Assembly (NCBI RefSeq): GCF_029945885.1
Contig: NZ_JAQSDK010000037.1
Coordinates: 372,001 to 436,000 of the forward strand
Direction: 5' to 3'
Length of the DNA: 64,000 bases
Origin: Brevundimonas sp.
GTDB lineage: Bacteria; Pseudomonadota; Alphaproteobacteria; Caulobacterales; Caulobacteraceae
A program made the position numbers and the translations under genes. This document shows, one piece after another, positions 27,476 through 36,453 of the stretch; within the stretch, counting starts at the first letter, position 1; each line of letters starts with the position of its first letter. The notes under the pieces were generated by a model. It had not been told where the DNA came from, searched no databases, and was given only the letters and a program-made list of their open reading frames with translations.

Positions 27476-28449
27476 GCCTTTTCAGACGCCTTGGAGCCCT
27501 GGCCGCGACCCTCGCCCTGGCCGCCTGCGCCAGCCTGCCCGCCCCCTATATTCCGGAGGCCGTCGACGGCTGGACCCCGGTCGCGGCCCGGATTCGCCCC
27601 GTCGGCCTCGGCCTCCTGCCGGGCGCGCAGCTGTCGCCGGGCGTACGCTTTGCCGGTGGCATCGATGTCATCAGTCCCGAAACCACCCCGCTGCATGGCC
27701 TGTCGGATCTGAAGATCCTCGACGGCGACCTGATCAGCGTATCGGACTCCGGCGACCTGGCCCGGGCCCGGCTGCGGCTGGACCGTCACGGTCGCCTGAC
27801 CGGCCTGGACCAGCCCCGCGTCCGCCGTCTGACCCTGACCGACGGCAGCCCGATTACGGAAAAGGTCGATGGCGATGCCGAAGGCCTGGTCATCACCGCC
27901 TCGGGGGATCTGCTGATCAGCTTCGAGCGGGACCACCGCATCTGGAACTACGGCCCGGTCGCCCGACCCGGCTCGCGGCCGGTCGCCGTCGCCGCCCCCG
28001 ACTTCGCCTTTCCGGGAAATGACGGAATGGAGGGCCTCAGCGCCGGGCCCGGCGGCTGGCGCGCAGTGGGGGAATCCGGTGGCGTCTGGGACTGTTCACC
28101 GGCCGGCTGTCACACCATGGTCGCGCCGCCCGAGCCACTGCTGGCCGATTCCGACTACCGGATCACCGGACTGGACAGGGATCCGGCCGGCGCCGGCTGG
28201 TTCGTGGTCCAGCGCCGGTTCCAGGCCCCGGCCGACGTGCGGGCCCGGGTGCGGCATATGGCGGGCGACGGCAGCCTCGGCCCGGTTCTGATCGAGCTGA
28301 AACACCCTGGAACGGTCGACAATTTCGAGGGGATCGCCGCCGTGGCCACGCCGGCCGGAACGCGACTCTATCTGCTGTCCGACGATAATTTCAGTGAGAC
28401 GCAGCGCACCCTGCTGCTGGCGTTCGACGTGGTCGTCGCCCGCCACTGA
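27472..28449 (+). CDS. phytase-like/esterase-like beta-propeller lipoprotein
   Basis: Exported 325-residue protein of the esterase-like activity of phytase family. It uses a GTG start overlapping the cobT stop. The signal peptide ends LALAAC, then the propeller: [74 protein letters not shown] and [19 protein letters not shown], the last being the most conserved family stretch. The in vivo substrate is unknown. Coupling to cobT looks positional rather than functional. Confidence 0.85.
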   Translation: MSLFRRLGALAATLALAACASLPAPYIPEAVDGWTPVAARIRPVGLGLLPGAQLSPGVRFAGGIDVISPETTPLHGLSDLKILDGDLISVSDSGDLARARLRLDRHGRLTGLDQPRVRRLTLTDGSPITEKVDGDAEGLVITASGDLLISFERDHRIWNYGPVARPGSRPVAVAAPDFAFPGNDGMEGLSAGPGGWRAVGESGGVWDCSPAGCHTMVAPPEPLLADSDYRITGLDRDPAGAGWFVVQRRFQAPADVRARVRHMAGDGSLGPVLIELKHPGTVDNFEGIAAVATPAGTRLYLLSDDNFSETQRTLLLAFDVVVARH

Positions 28450-28468
28450 CGGCCGCACCGGCCGGCGG

Positions 28469-29059
28469 TCAGACCCGTTCGCTGACCTTGATCGCCACCC
28501 GGCATCCGGCCTTGATCACTGCGCTCAGCAGCCGGTGACCCGGAGCGTCGCGGCTGCCCTGTTCAACCGCATGGTCATGGTGCGCCAGTTCCTCGTCGCG
28601 GAACTGCGTCAGTTCGGCGGCCAGGGCGGGATCACGGTCGGCCAGTTCAGCGATCTGTTCGGCATAGTGCTGCTCGATCACGCTCTCGACCGCCTCGGTA
28701 CAGGCATGGGCCGCCTTCTCGCCCATCAGGGCGGTCCCGGCCCCGAGCGCGGTCGCCGCCAGACGCCAGACCGGGGTCATCAGGGTCGGCCGCACCCGTT
28801 CAGCGTTGAGCAGGGCGTCAAACCGCGCCAGATGCACGGCCTCCTGCTCACCCATCTCGCCCAGGTCGGCAGCCAGGGCCTCATGGCCGACCCGCCCGCG
28901 GAACACCGCCTGCTGGGCCCGGTAGATGTGAACAGCGGCATATTCCCCGGCGTGATCGACCCTCAGGATCTCGGCCCGGCGCGCGCGACCGGCTCCCCGA
29001 CCCGGACGGGGCAGGGGAATACGGCAATCGTCGGCGTCATTTTGCGGGGGCACGGGCAT
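28469..29059 (-). CDS. coq7: demethoxyubiquinone hydroxylase Coq7
   Basis: Membrane-associated di-iron monooxygenase that makes the penultimate intermediate of ubiquinone. 196 residues; iron-ligand stretches are RVDHAGEYAAVHIYRAQ (Glu), EMGEQEAVHLARFD (Glu and His), ACTEAVESVIEQHYAEQ (Glu) and FRDEELAHHDHA (Glu and His). It ends with KAGCRVAIKVSERV, a normal Coq7 C terminus. The start lies 22 bases inside the upstream dsbB-like gene, so the three genes 30195 to 28469 form one operon (yqaA-dsbB-coq7). Confidence 0.92.
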   Translation of the reverse strand: MPVPPQNDADDCRIPLPRPGRGAGRARRAEILRVDHAGEYAAVHIYRAQQAVFRGRVGHEALAADLGEMGEQEAVHLARFDALLNAERVRPTLMTPVWRLAATALGAGTALMGEKAAHACTEAVESVIEQHYAEQIAELADRDPALAAELTQFRDEELAHHDHAVEQGSRDAPGHRLLSAVIKAGCRVAIKVSERV

Positions 29060-29576
29060 CCTTGGGCCGTTTGGCGGCGAGCAGGCTGATGATGGCGAGG
29101 ACAGCCGATATCAACGCATTCCACCCTGCCATGGACAGGCCCAGCCAGCTCCATGCCACGGCGTCGCACATCGGCACCCGTGCCACCGGACCGGTGCCAA
29201 GGGCGAGAGAGTTAAGGGCCGCCTCAAGATCCAGCCCGCCGGCCCCCGCCGCACAGGTCGCCGGCAGCTCCCACCAGTGCAGTTCGCCGCCCGCATGAAA
29301 GGCGGCCGTGACCGTGCCGGTCAGGAAGACAAGAAACAGCAGGAAGGACGCAATCCGCGGTGTACCGCGGCTGGCCCGGCTGACCAGGGCCCACAGGGTC
29401 GCGGCCAGGGCGATGGTCACCGCCCCCCACAGGACCTCGCGCTGCCGCAGGCACAGATTGCACGGCGACAGCCCGGCAAAGCGCTCGAAGGCATGGGCCG
29501 TCGCCAGCATCGCCAACGAAATGCCGAGTGCGAAGGCGGTCCACCAGCGGGTCAGGAGACGAAACAGGTCGGTCAT
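29037..29576 (-). CDS. dsbB: disulfide bond formation protein B
   Basis: Four-TM quinone-linked oxidase that reoxidises DsbA. The first redox pair is CNLC in LSPCNLCLRQREV (about residue 40), and the periplasmic second pair is formed by ATCAAG (about 107) and PMCDAVAW (about 135). TMs are predicted near 12-30, 50-68, 75-95 and 140-165. The ATG at 29576 is taken rather than one four codons upstream, since the shorter form starts with MTDLFRLLTRWW directly at the first amphipathic helix. The frame overlaps coq7 by 23 bases. Confidence 0.9.
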   Translation of the reverse strand: MTDLFRLLTRWWTAFALGISLAMLATAHAFERFAGLSPCNLCLRQREVLWGAVTIALAATLWALVSRASRGTPRIASFLLFLVFLTGTVTAAFHAGGELHWWELPATCAAGAGGLDLEAALNSLALGTGPVARVPMCDAVAWSWLGLSMAGWNALISAVLAIISLLAAKRPKDARAPAK

Positions 29577-29619
29577 CGGCCTAGTCATAGACCGCTGCGC
29601 GGGGTCCGTCGATGGATCG

Positions 29620-30195
29620 CTACAGCAGCTTCACCAGAGCGATCAGGGCGACCAGCAGGACCACGCCGATGATCGAAAACAGGGCCAGGCGTTTTTCCAC
29701 CACGGCCAGCATCGCCGGGCCGAATTTCTTGAGAATCCAGGCCTCGAAGAAGAACCGCCCCCCGCGCGTCACCACCGAGGCGGCAATAAAGACCGGGAAG
29801 CTGAACGCGGCCAGACCCGAGGCGATGGTCACCAGCTTGTAGGGGATCGGGGTCAGACCCTTGATCAGGATCACCCACAGGCCCCAGTCGGCGAACCAGG
29901 ACCTGAAATGCTCCAGCCCGTCGCCGTGCCCCATCAGATTCAGGACCCACAGGCCCACATCATTCAGGAAATAGCCGATCGCGTAGCCGAGGATTCCCCC
30001 CAGCACCGAGGCCGCCGTGCAGACTCCGGCATAGAAATAGGCCCGCTCGGGCCGCGCCAGGATCATCGGGCACAGCATCACATCGGGCGGAATCGGAAAG
30101 AAGGAACTCTCGGCGAACGAGACGACCGCCAGGGCCGGGGTTGCGTGTCGGCTTCGCGCAAGCGCGAAGACCCAGTCGTACATCTTGCGAAGCAT
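29620..30195 (-). CDS. YqaA family membrane protein (DedA/SNARE-associated)
   Basis: Inner-membrane protein of the DedA-related YqaA family, possibly a lipid scramblase or transporter. From the ATG at 30195, preceded by GGAAAGGACCCC, it has 191 residues. The re-entrant motif is seen in FAESSFFPIPPDVMLCPM (about 30-47) and the second half has KGLTPIPYKLVTIASGLAAF (about 113-132), followed by VTRGGRFFFEAWIL. It is the first gene of the run with dsbB and coq7, and is divergent from hppD. Confidence 0.88.
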   Translation of the reverse strand: MLRKMYDWVFALARSRHATPALAVVSFAESSFFPIPPDVMLCPMILARPERAYFYAGVCTAASVLGGILGYAIGYFLNDVGLWVLNLMGHGDGLEHFRSWFADWGLWVILIKGLTPIPYKLVTIASGLAAFSFPVFIAASVVTRGGRFFFEAWILKKFGPAMLAVVEKRLALFSIIGVVLLVALIALVKLL

Positions 30196-30354
30196 GGGGT
30201 CCTTTCCGGTCGTCACACCGCCTCTAGCAGGCGTCGCGGACGGACGCACCCTCCAGATCGTGTTCGGGCGGCGGGTTGGCTAAGGCGGTCCGGATCACTA
30301 GGTTCCGCGCCACAGTGCGGCGTGACGCCGCCACCCCTTTCAGGAGACGCTCCC

Positions 30355-31458
30355 ATGCATGACGCGCCCCAATCCGATGCCGCCGTCCGCCTCGACCAGG
30401 AAAATCCGCTCGGCGTCGACGGTTTTGAATTTGTCGAATTCACCGGCCCCGAGCCCGAGGCCATGGTCAGCCGGCTGGAGCTGATGGGCTTCACCCCGAC
30501 CCATGTGAACCCGAAGACGGGAGCCGTGCGCCTGAAACAGGGCGACATCACCCTGATCGTCAACCGGACGCCCAGGGGCCAGGCGGCGGAATTCGCCCGC
30601 GAACACGGCCCGTCGGCCAATGGTATGGCCTTCCGGGTCTCCAATGCGAAAGCCGCCTTCGAGGGCGCGGTGAAGCGCGGGGGTCGCCCGGCCGAAAACA
30701 CCGGCGGCGGGGCCCTGGGCGGCGACTATCCCTACATCCTGCAGGGCATCGGCGGGTCGCTGCTCTATCTGGTGGACCGCTACGGCGAGGCCGGTTCGCT
30801 CTATGACAGCTGGGACGAGATCGAGGGCTGGGAAGAAGCCGAACGCAAGAACAACGTCGGCCTGTTCATGCTCGACCACCTGACCCACAACGTCCGGCGC
30901 GGCCAGATGCGCACCTGGTCCGGCTTCTACGGCGACGTCTTCGCCTTCGAGGAGCAGAAATATTTCGACATCAAGGGCAAGGCGACCGGCCTTTTCTCCC
31001 AGGCCATGATCGCCCCCGACCGGGCCATCCGCATCCCGCTGAACGAGAGCCAGGACGAGAATTCCCAGATCGAGGAATTCCTGAAGCGCTACAACGGCGA
31101 AGGCATCCAGCATATCGCCCTGGCCACCGACGACATCTTCGAGACGGTCGAAGAGCTCAGGCGTCGCGGTATCCCCTTCCAGGATACGATCGAGACCTAT
31201 TTCGAACTGATCGACAAACGCCTGCCCAACCACGGCGAGGACGTAGCCCGGATGCGGCTGAACCGGATTCTGATCGACGGGTCCGATGAGGAGGGCCTGC
31301 TGCTGCAGATCTTCACCCAGGACACCTTCGGGCCGATCTTCTTCGAGATCATCCAGCGCAAGGGCAACCAGGCGTTCGGTGAAGGCAATTTTCAGGCCCT
31401 GTTCGACTCGATCGAGCTGGACCAGATTCGTCGTGGCGTCATCAAGGTCGACGCCTGA
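30355..31458 (+). CDS. hppD: 4-hydroxyphenylpyruvate dioxygenase
   Basis: Fe(II) enzyme converting 4-hydroxyphenylpyruvate to homogentisate in tyrosine breakdown. Two vicinal-oxygen-chelate domains in 367 residues; iron ligands are His in FMLDHLTHNV (about 178), His in GIQHIALATDD (about 250) and Glu in FFEIIQRKG (about 330), after LLLQIFTQDTFGP. The ATG at 30355 follows CAGGAGACGCTCCC. Fumarylacetoacetase lies 3 kb downstream on the same strand; homogentisate dioxygenase and maleylacetoacetate isomerase are not in the window. Confidence 0.95.
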   Translation: MHDAPQSDAAVRLDQENPLGVDGFEFVEFTGPEPEAMVSRLELMGFTPTHVNPKTGAVRLKQGDITLIVNRTPRGQAAEFAREHGPSANGMAFRVSNAKAAFEGAVKRGGRPAENTGGGALGGDYPYILQGIGGSLLYLVDRYGEAGSLYDSWDEIEGWEEAERKNNVGLFMLDHLTHNVRRGQMRTWSGFYGDVFAFEEQKYFDIKGKATGLFSQAMIAPDRAIRIPLNESQDENSQIEEFLKRYNGEGIQHIALATDDIFETVEELRRRGIPFQDTIETYFELIDKRLPNHGEDVARMRLNRILIDGSDEEGLLLQIFTQDTFGPIFFEIIQRKGNQAFGEGNFQALFDSIELDQIRRGVIKVDA

Positions 31459-31548
31459 GTTCCGCTCGGGGTCGGACGCGGTCGCAAGAACCCGCGCCGA
31501 TCCTGCCGGCCATGCTGCAACGCTAATCCTGCCCGGGAGGGGCCCGTC

Positions 31549-32706
31549 ATGAAGTCCGCCATCCTTGCCTTCTGTCTGGCCACCGGTCTCGCCGGGGCCG
31601 CCTCCGCCCAGGAGGCCCCCGCCTGGTCCTTCGCCATCCACGGCGGGGCCGGCGTCATCGAACGCGCCGATCTGTCGCCGGAACAGGACGCCGCCTATCG
31701 CGCCGCCCTGCACCGTGCGCTGACGGCCGGGTCGGCGGTACTGGCCGCCGGTGGCTCGTCGCTCGACGCCGTTCAGGTCGCCATCGAGTTGATGGAGGAT
31801 GATCCTCTGTTCAACGCCGGACGCGGGGCGGTCTTCACCGCCGCCGGACGCAATGAGCTGGACGCCGCCGTGATGGACGGTTCGGACCTGACCGCCGGGG
31901 CCGTCGCCGGCCTGACCACCACCCGCCACCCGATCGCCGTCGCCCGCGCCGTGATGGAACAGTCGCCGCACGTCATGCTGATCGGTGAGGGGGCTGACAC
32001 CTTCGCCGCCTCGGTCGGGCTGGAACAGGTCGATCCGTCGTTCTTCTTCACCGAGCGCCGCTGGCGCGGCCTGGAAACTGCATTGCGGGCGCAGAACCTG
32101 CCCATTCCGGAACGGCCGGCGGGCGCGCCCGGGTCGATGGCCGAGACCACCCTGCCCGCGCCGCCGCTGAACGAGCGCAAATTCGGCACGGTCGGTGCCG
32201 TGGCGCTGGACAGTCAGGGCCGGCTCGCCGCCGGCACCTCGACCGGCGGCATGACCGCCAAACGCTGGGGCCGGGTCGGTGACGTGCCGGTGCTCGGGGC
32301 CGGAACCTATGCCTCGAACCGGGACGGCTGCGCCGTCTCGGCCACGGGCTCGGGCGAGTATTTCATCCGCGCCACCGTGGCACGGGACATCTGTGCGAGG
32401 ACTCGGGCTCTGCGGGACTCTCATGGAGCTGATGTCGCGGCCGCCCTCACGCAGGCCGACGCCGCCGATCGCGCTTCGGACAGAGATACCCTCCACATGG
32501 TTCACGAACGCTCGCCACACCAGGCCGCGGCCGAGGCCGAGATCGCCGATGTCGGCTCCCTCGGCGGCGACGGCGGAGTCATTGTGATGGGCCTGGACGG
32601 AACACCCGCCTTCGCCATGAACACCTCCGGCATGTACCGCGGTGCCGTCTCGGCCGAGGCGCCTGCCCGGGTCGCCATCTACGGCGACGAGGCCCTGCGC
32701 CCGTGA
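31549..32706 (+). CDS. exported isoaspartyl peptidase / L-asparaginase (Ntn)
   Basis: Plant-type asparaginase that self-cleaves to expose an N-terminal threonine nucleophile and hydrolyses isoaspartyl dipeptides. A signal peptide (GAASAQ at about 16-21) targets it to the periplasm. Motifs: AIHGGAGVIE, DDPLFNAGRGAVF, the autocleavage site RKFGTVGAVALD (Thr about 220) and GTSTGGMTAKRWGRVGDVPV, ending with AFAMNTSGMYRG. 385 residues. Its stop overlaps the GTG start of the following methyltransferase gene. Confidence 0.92.
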   Translation: MKSAILAFCLATGLAGAASAQEAPAWSFAIHGGAGVIERADLSPEQDAAYRAALHRALTAGSAVLAAGGSSLDAVQVAIELMEDDPLFNAGRGAVFTAAGRNELDAAVMDGSDLTAGAVAGLTTTRHPIAVARAVMEQSPHVMLIGEGADTFAASVGLEQVDPSFFFTERRWRGLETALRAQNLPIPERPAGAPGSMAETTLPAPPLNERKFGTVGAVALDSQGRLAAGTSTGGMTAKRWGRVGDVPVLGAGTYASNRDGCAVSATGSGEYFIRATVARDICARTRALRDSHGADVAAALTQADAADRASDRDTLHMVHERSPHQAAAEAEIADVGSLGGDGGVIVMGLDGTPAFAMNTSGMYRGAVSAEAPARVAIYGDEALRP

Positions 32707-33173
32707 GCCAGCGCGACCATCCCGGCGTCGTTCTGCCGCCGCCGCTGATCTATTTCGGCTTCCTCGCGATCGGCTGGGGGCTGCACGTCTGGCTGAAGGG
32801 CCCGGACCTGGGTCTGACCCTGGAGTTCCGGCGCGGTCTGGCCATCGGCCTGATCATCGTCGGCCTGTTGCTGGATGGTATGGCGGCGGGCCTGTTCCGC
32901 CGCTGGGCGACGGCCGTCGAGCCTTGGAAGCCGTCGACCACCCTGGTCACCGACGGGCCCTTCCGCTTCAGCCGCAACCCGATCTACGTCGGCTTCGCCA
33001 TCACCTATGTCGGCCTGGCCGTGGCCATGGACAGCTGGTTCGCCCTGGGCCTGCTCTTCCCCTGCCTGCTGGCCGTCGACCGTTTTGTCATCGCCCGCGA
33101 GGAACGCTATCTGGGCGCCAAATTCGGCGCGGCCTACCAGGCCTATTGCGCCCGGGTCAGGAGATGGCTGTGA
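32703..33173 (+). CDS. isoprenylcysteine carboxyl methyltransferase-like membrane protein
   Basis: Small integral membrane methyltransferase-family protein of 156 residues with four predicted TM segments. The C-terminal half carries the PEMT/ICMT signature GPFRFSRNPIYVGFAI followed by FVIAREERYLGAKFGAAYQAY, which binds SAM in related enzymes. The bacterial substrate is unknown. GTG start overlaps the asparaginase stop, and the next small gene starts ten bases before its stop, so the three form a tight run. Confidence 0.87.
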   Translation: MSQRDHPGVVLPPPLIYFGFLAIGWGLHVWLKGPDLGLTLEFRRGLAIGLIIVGLLLDGMAAGLFRRWATAVEPWKPSTTLVTDGPFRFSRNPIYVGFAITYVGLAVAMDSWFALGLLFPCLLAVDRFVIAREERYLGAKFGAAYQAYCARVRRWL

Positions 33174-33442
33174 CCGCCTTTGTTGCCGACGACGAACTGT
33201 CCACCATGGCCATCGAGGAGCTGGACTCCGCCTGCGCCCTGAAATGGCCGGAGCTGAAACGGATCACCCCCTGGGGCGACACCTTCACCGGCTTCGCTCC
33301 CTCGGGTCGCGAGGTCGAGATCGAGCGTCGCTACCTCTGGTCCCATGAACCCAAGGGGGCCATCGCCGTCGAGATCGAGGTCCGCGTTGCCGGCGGACAG
33401 CAGGCAGCCGAGGCCCGGGCCCTGATCACCGCCCCCGACTGA
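33164..33442 (+). CDS. hypothetical protein, 92 aa
   Basis: Unrecognised small soluble protein starting at the ATG at 33164 inside the end of the methyltransferase gene; CAGGAG overlaps that region just upstream, and a GTG at 33170 is an alternative. The central part LKRITPWGDTFTGFAP followed by GREVEIERRYLWSHEP suggests a beta-strand-rich domain. No cysteine pair, signal or TM segment after residue 10. Cotranscription with the methyltransferase is likely. Confidence 0.7.
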   Translation: MAVTAFVADDELSTMAIEELDSACALKWPELKRITPWGDTFTGFAPSGREVEIERRYLWSHEPKGAIAVEIEVRVAGGQQAAEARALITAPD

Positions 33443-33531
33443 CCCCGTTCACCGACCCGCGTTAACCTTTTCGATTGCCAATCCGGCTGGCGACGGCAAC
33501 ATGCGGGCGCACAACTTGGGGCATCGGCTGA

Positions 33532-34197
33532 ATGACGCACTATCCGTCAGAGTTTCAGAACGGCGGGGGATTCGACACGGTCGCGCCGGACGTCTTCTTC
33601 AGCCTGTCGCCGGTCCTGCTGGCCGGCTTCCTGCTGCTGCTGGCCCTGGCCATTGTCCTGACCTGGTTCGCCCGTGACCTGTTCGGCCGCAAGGATTCCG
33701 ACGCCGCCGACGAGATCTGGACCGCCATCCACACCGCCTGCCTTCTGGCCATGGGAGCCAACAGCGACCAGCTGCTGGCCCGGGCCAGGGCCCTGCGTGA
33801 GGAGATCACCGCCCGGTTGGGTCCGGTCCTGAACCTGGCCGGAGGACTGAACACGCCGCTGGGGCCTCTCGACAAGGCCATCAAGGGCAAGATCAAGGAT
33901 GACCGGGCCGTGGCCACCGCCGCGGCCTGCGCGCCCCACGTGACCGTGCTCCAGAACAGCCAGATCGTCGTCAATGGCGAGGATTGCGGCGCGGCCCCTG
34001 CCGCCACTCCACCCGCGCCCGCACCGCCTGTGACGGACCGCGACATGACGGACGCCGAACGCGCCGCTGCCCTGCGCAGCGCCATCGGGACCTTTCACGA
34101 CCACTGGTCCCAAAAGGCCCTGCGTCTGGACGAACTGCGCAAGGCGCGCCATGCCCTGTGCCACACGGCCCCGGTCGAACAAGCCGCGCATCACTGA
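33532..34197 (+). CDS. single-pass membrane hypothetical protein
   Basis: A 221-residue protein without recognised domain. One strong TM helix lies near 27-47 (PVLLAGFLLLLALAIVLTWF), followed by a cytosolic or periplasmic helical region (55-95) with one cysteine, a segment ATAAACAPHVTVLQNSQIVV, a Pro/Ala linker (about 150-165) and a basic C-terminal helix. Codon bias is that of the neighbours. It stands between the small gene cluster and fahA with 89 and 45 bases of spacing. Confidence 0.75.
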   Translation: MTHYPSEFQNGGGFDTVAPDVFFSLSPVLLAGFLLLLALAIVLTWFARDLFGRKDSDAADEIWTAIHTACLLAMGANSDQLLARARALREEITARLGPVLNLAGGLNTPLGPLDKAIKGKIKDDRAVATAAACAPHVTVLQNSQIVVNGEDCGAAPAATPPAPAPPVTDRDMTDAERAAALRSAIGTFHDHWSQKALRLDELRKARHALCHTAPVEQAAHH

Positions 34198-34242
34198 CAG
34201 CGAACAGTTTCCTCCCGGATCAAAACCGCCTAAGCCTGAGCT

Positions 34243-35253
34243 ATGAAACTCGCCTCGCTCAAGCACGGCCGGGACGGCCGCCTCGTCGTTGTTTCCAGGG
34301 ACCTGCACTGGTTCACGGACGCCTTCCTGATCGCCCCGACCCTGCAGGCGGCGCTCGATGACTGGGCGCGCTGCGAACCGCTGCTGCGGGCCCTCGCTGA
34401 AAGTCTGGAGCATGAGGGCGTGCCGCGTGGCCGCTTCCACGAACGCGAGGCCGCCGCCCCCCTGCCCCGCGCCTACCAGTGGGCGGACGGCTCGGCCTAT
34501 GTGAACCACGTCGCCCTGGTGCGGCAGGCCCGCAATGCTGAAATGCCCGACAGCTTCTGGACCGACCCCCTGATGTATCAGGGCGCGTCCGACTCCATGC
34601 TGGGCCCGCGCGACCCCATCCCCCTGGCCGATGAAGCCTGGGGCTGCGATCTCGAGGCCGAGGTCGTGGTCGTGACCGATGACGTGCCCCAGGGCGTCTC
34701 GGCCGAGGCGGCCCTGAGCCATGTCCGCCTGATCGGCCTGGTCAACGACGTGTCCCTGCGCAACCTGATTCCCGGCGAACTGTCCAAGGGCTTCGGCTTT
34801 GTCCAGTCCAAACCGGCCTCGGCCCTGTCGCCCGTCTTCGTCACCCCCGACGAACTGGGCCCGCGCTGGAACGGCGGCAAGCTGCACGGCACCCTGGCGG
34901 TCCAGCTGAACGGCAAGGCGTTCGGCAAGGCCGACGCCGGCGTCGACATGACCTTCGACTTCGGCACCCTGATCGCCCATCTGGCCAAGACGCGGTCACT
35001 GTGCGCCGGCACCATCATCGGCTCGGGCACCGTCTCCAACCGCGACACTGACGGCGGTCCCGGCAAGCCGGTGGCCGACGGCGGCCTCGGCTATTCCTGC
35101 ATCGCCGAGGTCCGCACCGTTGAGACCATCCTGCGCGGCAAGGCCGAGACTCCGTTCCTGAAACACGGCGACACCGTGCGGATCGAAATGCTGGACGACA
35201 CCAACCACTCGATCTTCGGGGCCATCGAACAGACCGTGGCCCCGCCGGCCTGA
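34243..35253 (+). CDS. fahA: fumarylacetoacetate hydrolase family protein
   Basis: Likely fumarylacetoacetase, cleaving the last intermediate of tyrosine/homogentisate breakdown to fumarate and acetoacetate. 336 residues with an N-terminal cap and the FAA fold: metal-binding carboxylates in GCDLEAEVVVVTDDVP and GLVNDVSLRNLIPGE, the Lys of GFGFVQSKPASALSP, and IIGSGTVSNRD near the end. Close linkage with hppD supports the pathway assignment; the wider family includes other beta-diketone hydrolases, so substrate is inferred. Confidence 0.88.
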   Translation: MKLASLKHGRDGRLVVVSRDLHWFTDAFLIAPTLQAALDDWARCEPLLRALAESLEHEGVPRGRFHEREAAAPLPRAYQWADGSAYVNHVALVRQARNAEMPDSFWTDPLMYQGASDSMLGPRDPIPLADEAWGCDLEAEVVVVTDDVPQGVSAEAALSHVRLIGLVNDVSLRNLIPGELSKGFGFVQSKPASALSPVFVTPDELGPRWNGGKLHGTLAVQLNGKAFGKADAGVDMTFDFGTLIAHLAKTRSLCAGTIIGSGTVSNRDTDGGPGKPVADGGLGYSCIAEVRTVETILRGKAETPFLKHGDTVRIEMLDDTNHSIFGAIEQTVAPPA

Positions 35254-35357
35254 GGCCCCACCCTTCCTGTATCCTTCGCCATGACCAGCGTCGGCCCCGC
35301 GCATGAGGCCACGACCATCAGGGCGGCCAAGGCGGTGAGCGGGGATTTGCGGGACAT
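35091..35357 (-). CDS. doubtful small lipoprotein ORF overlapping fahA 3' end
   Basis: From an ATG at 35357, preceded by AAAGGAAGGTCGTC, an 88-codon frame starts with a convincing lipoprotein signal, MSRKSPLTALAALMVVASC, then about 18 plausible residues, but its second half lies antisense within fahA (to 35253) and reads like a shadow. Either a real short lipoprotein with an unusual overlap, or the remnant of a gene whose 3' part was lost. Kept at low confidence. Confidence 0.3.
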   Translation of the reverse strand: MSRKSPLTALAALMVVASCAGPTLVMAKDTGRVGPQAGGATVCSMAPKIEWLVSSSISIRTVSPCFRNGVSALPRRMVSTVRTSAMQE

Positions 35358-35534
35358 GACGACCTTCCTTTGCTGAGCGCGACACACGGGAGAGGACCCG
35401 GGGGCGTCCTGCAGATGCAAAAGCCAGATTAAGCTTTGGTCAGGCGTAACCGGTGCATCCGCCACTCCCGCGTTGACGGGATCGGACCCTCCGGGCTACC
35501 ACCGCCGGGTCCGGCGCGATGGTGTGCGGACACT

Positions 35535-35619
35535 GCGGGCGTGGTGGAATTGGTAGACGCGCTGGACTCAAAATCCAGTTCCGAAAGGAGTGCCGGTTCG
35601 ACCCCGGCCGCCCGCACCA
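35535..35619 (+). tRNA. tRNA-Leu (CAA)
   Basis: Class II tRNA of 85 nt: acceptor GCGGGCG/CGCCCGC, D-arm with TTGGTAGAC, anticodon stem CTGGA/TCCAG with loop CTCAAAA giving anticodon CAA (Leu, UUG codons), long variable arm TTCC-GAAA-GGA, T-arm GCCGG-TTCGACC-CCGGC, discriminator A and encoded CCA. Confidence 0.97.
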
Positions 35620-35648
35620 TCTTTCTCGAAATCGAGACGGCCGATCAA

Positions 35649-36452
35649 TCAGATCAGACCGGCAGCCCCGGCGCTGCGGTACAGCATGTAGAGTGCCACC
35701 ACGAAGATCAGGGCCGCGAACACCGTCGTCAGCGCTCCGCGCCGGTCAGACAGCATCTTGGCCAGACGCGCGCCGCCCAGACCGCCCAGCACGCCCCCGG
35801 CGATGAACACCGCCGCCAGCGGCCAGTCGACCCAGCCGGAGACCGCATAGTTGAGCGCCGTGGTCAGGCCGAAGGCCGTGACCCCGACCAGGGACGAGCC
35901 GATGGCATTGTAGATCGGCATCCGGGTCGACCACATCAGACTGGGCACGATCAGAAACCCGCCACCGATGCCGAAGAAGCCGGACAGGATGCCGGTCGCC
36001 GTCCCGGTACCGATCAGTTTCGGCGCATTGCCGCGTGTCAGCTGGACCGTCGGATCGCCCGTCGAGCCGCGCCCCTTCAGCATCATCACACCGACCACCA
36101 GCATCAGGCCGGCGAACAGGGCCAGCAGGGTCTCGCCGTTGACCGCCTTGCCCAGGGTCGAGCCCAGCAGCGCCCCGATCACCCCGGCCACGGCGAACAG
36201 GCCGGCGATTTTCCATTTCACCGTGCCGCCCCGGGCATGGTTGACCAGATTGGCCGCGGCATTGGCGGCCACGGCGAAGGCGCTGGTGCCGATGGCCAGA
36301 TGCGGATCACGCACCCCCACCACATAGACGATCAGCGGCACGGCCAGGATCGAGCCGCCGCCGCCGACCAGCCCGAGGGAAAACCCGACCAGCCCGCCCG
36401 ACCCCGCTCCGAGAAGATACTGGACCAGGCTGAGATGGGGCGCGATCTCCAC
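35649..36452 (-). CDS. TauE/SafE family sulfite/sulfur-compound exporter
   Basis: Inner-membrane exporter of 267 residues with about eight TM segments in two repeats: GGLVGFSLGLVGGGGSILAV at the start and GILSGFFGIGGGFLIVPSLM in the middle are the paired TauE/SafE motifs. A GTG at 36452 one base after the upstream stop is taken as start; the frame upstream overlaps the DUF442 gene. In sulfide-oxidation clusters such proteins are thought to export sulfite or thiosulfate. It is the last of three genes transcribed from the promoter near 37.9 kb. Confidence 0.85.
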   Translation of the reverse strand: MEIAPHLSLVQYLLGAGSGGLVGFSLGLVGGGGSILAVPLIVYVVGVRDPHLAIGTSAFAVAANAAANLVNHARGGTVKWKIAGLFAVAGVIGALLGSTLGKAVNGETLLALFAGLMLVVGVMMLKGRGSTGDPTVQLTRGNAPKLIGTGTATGILSGFFGIGGGFLIVPSLMWSTRMPIYNAIGSSLVGVTAFGLTTALNYAVSGWVDWPLAAVFIAGGVLGGLGGARLAKMLSDRRGALTTVFAALIFVVALYMLYRSAGAAGLI

Positions 36453-36453
36453 G

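Noticed and set aside
29308..30354. Upstream extension of the hppD frame
   Set aside because: It would run antisense through dsbB and yqaA; family start and ribosome site place the ATG at 30355.
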